From assembly GCA_020722685.1 (NCBI GenBank), contig DYKH01000124.1, positions 6,755 through 15,373 of the forward strand: a stretch of 8,619 nucleotides of DNA, written 5' to 3'. The stretch is from Caldithrix sp. (GTDB taxonomy: Bacteria > KSB1 > UBA2214 > DYKH01). This document shows, in pieces, positions 6,696 to 8,619 of the stretch (position 1 is its first letter; every line of letters starts with the position of its first letter). Made by a program: the position numbers and the translations under genes. Under the pieces are notes generated by a model that ran no database searches, was not told the origin of the DNA, and worked only from the letters and a program-made list of their open reading frames with translations.

Positions 6696-7092
6696 TACCA
6701 TAGTCCTTCACAACCTCAATTATCGTGATAGGCTTCAGCGGCTGTCCATTGCTGGTTATGTCCTGCTTCACTGGCGCATCCAACCCTAGCAATTTCGCCC
6801 GCCGCTCTATAACCCGCAAAGCCCGATCAATAGCCCCATAATCGCCCTTAGTTACCCGCTGCCATATTGCTAGCAGCATTGCATCAAGTCGCTCCAGTTC
6901 CAGCTTGCGCACCTCATCAGCTGGCTCTTGGAGGGTTACTCGCAAGGCGGCGGTAACAGCATGATATGCCCCAACTGCGCTCTTGTAGCCAAGTTGTGCG
7001 GCAATATCCTCATAAGTTATTCCTGCCTTACGCAGCTTTAGCGCCATGAGTTGGCGGTCGTGAGCTTTAACTCGTTTTAACTGACTGCCCAT
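6661..7092 (-). CDS. terS: Terminase small subunit: DNA-recognition protein
   Basis: This 143-residue protein recognises the packaging start site and hands DNA to the large subunit. Residues 13-50 form an N-terminal helix-turn-helix: RQLMALKLRKAGITYEDIA, then AQLGYKSAVGAYHAVTAAL. Residues 52-103 fit the central oligomerisation helices (LQEPADEVRKLELERLDAM, then IDRALRVIERRAKLLGLDAP). The C-terminal tail of about 35 residues is polar and likely contacts the large subunit. It starts 10 bases after the methyltransferase stop and overlaps the large terminase. The region before the ATG at 7092 has only a weak AAGA-type binding site, so translation may rely on reinitiation from the gene before it. 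The identity rests on the HTH pattern, the LELERLDA and RRAKLLGLDAP motifs, and position next to terL. Confidence 0.9.
   Translation of the reverse strand: MGSQLKRVKAHDRQLMALKLRKAGITYEDIAAQLGYKSAVGAYHAVTAALRVTLQEPADEVRKLELERLDAMLLAIWQRVTKGDYGAIDRALRVIERRAKLLGLDAPVKQDITSNGQPLKPITIIEVVKDYGNGDNPEAGGDS
6704..6708 (-). promoter_or_regulatory. Ribosome binding site for the large terminase
   Basis: AAGGA on the minus strand has eight-base spacing to the ATG at 6695 and two-base spacing to the ATG at 6701. It favours the second ATG by two codons. It lies inside the small terminase coding region, so the two genes are translationally linked. Confidence 0.5.
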
Positions 7093-7102
7093 ATTACTAA
7101 TC

Positions 7103-8398
7103 TTAATTACTTATTAGCTTCGGCTCTCTGCCCGTCATATCTGTCCAGCGTTGGATTGTAACCGCGCAATACTCTGGTGATATATCCACCGCTCGACACC
7201 TGCGCCCTAGGCGCTCACAGGCGATAAGGGTAGTGCCCGAGCCTACAAATGGGTCAACTACGATATCGTCCTTTAACGTAGTCAACTTTATACCCCGTTC
7301 TGGTAACTCGAGCGGGAAGCAAGCTTGTATACTCTCTTTTTGTATGTTTTCCACACCGTGTGGATCTATCTTCCAGTAATTAGATACGCCCCGTAGAGTT
7401 CGTTTATTAAAGTATGCCCGTTTCTCCGTCCCGAGTAGGGCAATATATTCCAGTTCCCGTATAATAGTCTCTTCATTAGCCATTAATAACACATCCTCAT
7501 ATTGCCTCGCTAACATACCGCCAAATAATATGGGGCGTGGCTCCGGCCCCTTATCCCATATAATCAGCTCCAGGAAGCGTAAACCACTCTCTTTGATTAT
7601 TCGATACAGGATTTCGATAAATTCCCAACGGCTATTTTTGCTGTAGTTAATATCCCAAAACAAATAACCATCCAGATATTTCGCCCAATTGCGCACGGTG
7701 ACAAGGTTAAACTCGATAAACTCATCGCTGCTCATGTTGTCAGAGTAATACTTAAATGCCCCTCCGCCAGTATTATAAGGCGGGCTGGTGAATATCGTCT
7801 TAGCTATATCATCCCCTATGAGCTTATCAGCAACATCCTCCCGTGTACAATCCCCACAGATTAGCCGATGATTACCAAGCTCCCATAACTGTCCCTCTTT
7901 GACACCCCACTTCTCGCGTAATTCCTCCGCCTCGTCAATTCGCGGTCCAGGGTCTGGCGGCGGCTCATCAAGGATACTTACTCCTTCCTTGTCGGCGATA
8001 TCCTCGATTAAATTCTTGATGTTCTCATTGTCTGTTTGTACACTTTTTAATAGCTCCCCCAGCTTCTCGCTGTCTGCTTCAGCAAGTCCAGCTATCGGGT
8101 CAAGAGTAGCCAGCACCAGCTTCTCTTCCTCCGGCGTAAGCTCAACGATAACTGCCGGCACCGTCTCTTCGCCGCGCTGCTCAGCTATTTGGCAGCGCAA
8201 GTGCCCGTCAATCAAGTGGCCGGTGGTACGATTGATGATAACATCCTGCACCCAGCCCACCTCCGATAACACCCCGTCCAATGCTTCGGATTGCTCCTTC
8301 GGGTGTATCCGCCAGTTATCGGGGTTATAGAGTATTTGATCTAACGGCACGTCCTTGTGTCCAACGATTCTATTTTGGAGCGATTGATTGATTGCCAT
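7103..8398 (-). CDS. ParB-like domain fused to beta-class DNA methyltransferase
   Basis: This 431-residue two-domain protein adds methyl groups to an exocyclic amine of cytosine (N4) or adenine (N6) using AdoMet. Residues 14-105 are a ParB/Srx-type domain: VPLDQILYNPDNWRIHP, then TGHLIDGHLRC with the IDGH signature. A linker (140-165) contains the proline stretch EPPPDPGP. The catalytic motif IV is TSPPYN (204-209), and the AdoMet-binding motif I is DPFVGSGTT (382-390) followed by ERLGRRCRAVDI. Motif IV before motif I defines the beta class, and TSPPY rather than DPPY leans towards N4-cytosine. It heads the packaging operon. Its likely role is protecting or marking phage DNA; no restriction enzyme gene is in the window. 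The ATG at 8398 is the only start after an in-frame stop and has no binding site, unlike most neighbours. Confidence 0.93.
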   Translation of the reverse strand: MAINQSLQNRIVGHKDVPLDQILYNPDNWRIHPKEQSEALDGVLSEVGWVQDVIINRTTGHLIDGHLRCQIAEQRGEETVPAVIVELTPEEEKLVLATLDPIAGLAEADSEKLGELLKSVQTDNENIKNLIEDIADKEGVSILDEPPPDPGPRIDEAEELREKWGVKEGQLWELGNHRLICGDCTREDVADKLIGDDIAKTIFTSPPYNTGGGAFKYYSDNMSSDEFIEFNLVTVRNWAKYLDGYLFWDINYSKNSRWEFIEILYRIIKESGLRFLELIIWDKGPEPRPILFGGMLARQYEDVLLMANEETIIRELEYIALLGTEKRAYFNKRTLRGVSNYWKIDPHGVENIQKESIQACFPLELPERGIKLTTLKDDIVVDPFVGSGTTLIACERLGRRCRAVDISPEYCAVTIQRWTDMTGREPKLISN

Positions 8399-8464
8399 AG
8401 ATTAATTATACACCAATAATACAATAATACACCAGCCACACGGCTGGTGTATCCTCGATTGATT
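8399..8464 (-). promoter_or_regulatory. Probable control region of the packaging operon
   Basis: This is the only noncoding gap of note in the window (8399-8485, 87 bases). On the minus strand a perfect TATAAT (8405-8410) lies seven bases before the methyltransferase ATG, placing a predicted transcript start at or next to the ATG. No good -35 box is found 16-18 bases further up, so an activator or an unusual sigma factor may be needed. The 8-mer ATACACCA occurs at 8408-8415 and 8427-8434 and inverted at 8445-8452, which looks like operator half-sites. CGATTGATT is repeated at 8381-8389 and 8456-8464, flanking the region. This is inferred from sequence only. Confidence 0.5.
8427..8452. repeat. 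Perfect 11-bp hairpin with 4-base loop
   Basis: ATACACCAGCC (8427-8437) pairs fully with GGCTGGTGTAT (8442-8452) around the loop ACAC. On the minus strand an AT-rich but not uninterrupted T stretch (TATTGTATTATT) follows. It could be an operator dyad, an attenuator, or a weak intrinsic terminator for the genes to the right. The lack of a U-run argues against a strong terminator. Confidence 0.65.
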
Positions 8465-8485
8465 ACAGTTAGTTGACAAGTTTGA

Positions 8486-8581
8486 CTACCTCTTACCTCC
8501 TTTCTGCGGGTTAATGCTATCAACCCATAGCATAATCAGCGCAATAACAGCAAGGATTATTAGGATAACATTATCCATCAT
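8486..8581 (-). CDS. Very small single-pass membrane protein
   Basis: This is a 31-residue peptide beginning MMDNVILIILAVIALIMLW. Residues 5-20 are an unbroken hydrophobic segment, enough for one membrane span, followed by VDSINPQKGGKR, a short basic tail that would favour a cytoplasmic C-terminus. AAGAAGG precedes the ATG at 8581 by a few bases. The start overlaps the stop of the gene before it as ATGA, the same coupling seen elsewhere in this operon. I recognise no family. Holin-like or lysis-accessory, superinfection-exclusion, or a membrane anchor are all possible, but none is shown. The codon after the first ATG is also ATG (8578). The neat overlap, binding site and clean membrane span make a real gene likely despite its length. 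Confidence 0.65.
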   Translation of the reverse strand: MMDNVILIILAVIALIMLWVDSINPQKGGKR

Positions 8582-8619
8582 GCCGCCTTCTTTATTCCGA
8601 TCACGTCGCGGTAGGGATT
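8578..8619 (-). CDS. C-terminal end of an unidentified upstream gene
   Basis: The last 13 codons are visible (NPYRDVIGIKKAA, then TGA), with the rest beyond the right edge. The evidence is the open frame to the edge, the ATGA overlap with the small membrane protein gene, and the same orientation as the rest. Too little is visible to name a product. Confidence 0.45.
   Translation of the reverse strand, partial: NPYRDVIGIKKAA

Noticed and set aside
7350..7364. TCCACAC-C-GTGTGGA dyad inside the methyltransferase gene
   Set aside because: Seven-base arms within a coding region are expected by chance in 8.6 kb. It has no companion repeats and no promoter elements beside it.
8473..8478. TTGACA on the plus strand as a -35 box for a rightward promoter
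   Set aside because: No -10-like hexamer follows at 16-18 bases, and there is no plus-strand gene to the right. The sequence lies in the gap just after the small membrane protein stop.
8341..8523. Minus-strand 60-codon frame across the control region
   Set aside because: It runs through the hairpin and into the methyltransferase gene in another frame, with Cys/Arg-rich low-quality sequence. The AGGAGG at its 5' end is simply the Lys-Gly-Gly codons of the small membrane protein, and no start codon lies at the right distance.
1..8619. CRISPR array, tRNA, insertion sequence or attachment site
   Set aside because: I saw no regularly spaced repeats, no tRNA-like cloverleaf with a CCA end, no transposase motif or terminal inverted repeats, and no integrase or duplicated core. 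The window is almost wholly packed with head and packaging genes.

Overview
The window is an 8.6-kb piece of a tailed bacteriophage or prophage genome with HK97-type heads. It covers the DNA-packaging and head-morphogenesis module. Every supported gene lies on the minus strand, so transcription runs from the right end to the left. Genes are packed with 4- to 41-base overlaps or gaps of under 20 bases, most with strong GGAGG-type ribosome binding sites and bacterial start codons. The host cannot be fixed from sequence alone. The terminase, portal and protease sequence styles resemble, from memory, phage or prophage proteins of Chloroflexi and anaerobic Firmicutes, but I could not check this.

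In transcription order the layout is as follows. (1) The end of an unidentified upstream gene (8578-8619) overlaps a 31-residue single-pass membrane peptide (8486-8581). (2) An 87-base noncoding gap (8399-8485) holds a perfect 11-bp hairpin, three copies of the 8-mer ATACACCA (one inverted) and a TATAAT box seven bases before the next start codon. (3) A ParB-like domain fused to a beta-class DNA methyltransferase. (4) Small and large terminase subunits. (5) The portal, whose start is best placed at a GTG. (6) A Mu-F-type minor head protein with a fused C-terminal zinc metallopeptidase domain. (7) A small acidic protein of unknown function. (8) A gp10-like head-tail/tail component. (9) A long HK97-type prohead protease carrying an extra domain. 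(10) The major capsid protein, cut by the left edge.

Together these genes make and fill a procapsid. Capsid subunits assemble around the portal with the delta domain as internal scaffold. The protease clears the scaffold. TerS recognises DNA, and TerL pumps it through the portal and cuts it. The Mu-F protein sits inside or at the portal and may be delivered with the DNA. The methyltransferase probably marks phage DNA against host restriction or tunes packaging and transcription.

The less ordinary points are: the Mu-F/metallopeptidase fusion followed by a tiny acidic gene overlapping by 4 bases; the split between portal and minor head protein; the repeat-rich control region with a possibly leaderless methyltransferase transcript; an 11-bp perfect hairpin in the first codons of the capsid gene; and the accessory domain in the protease.
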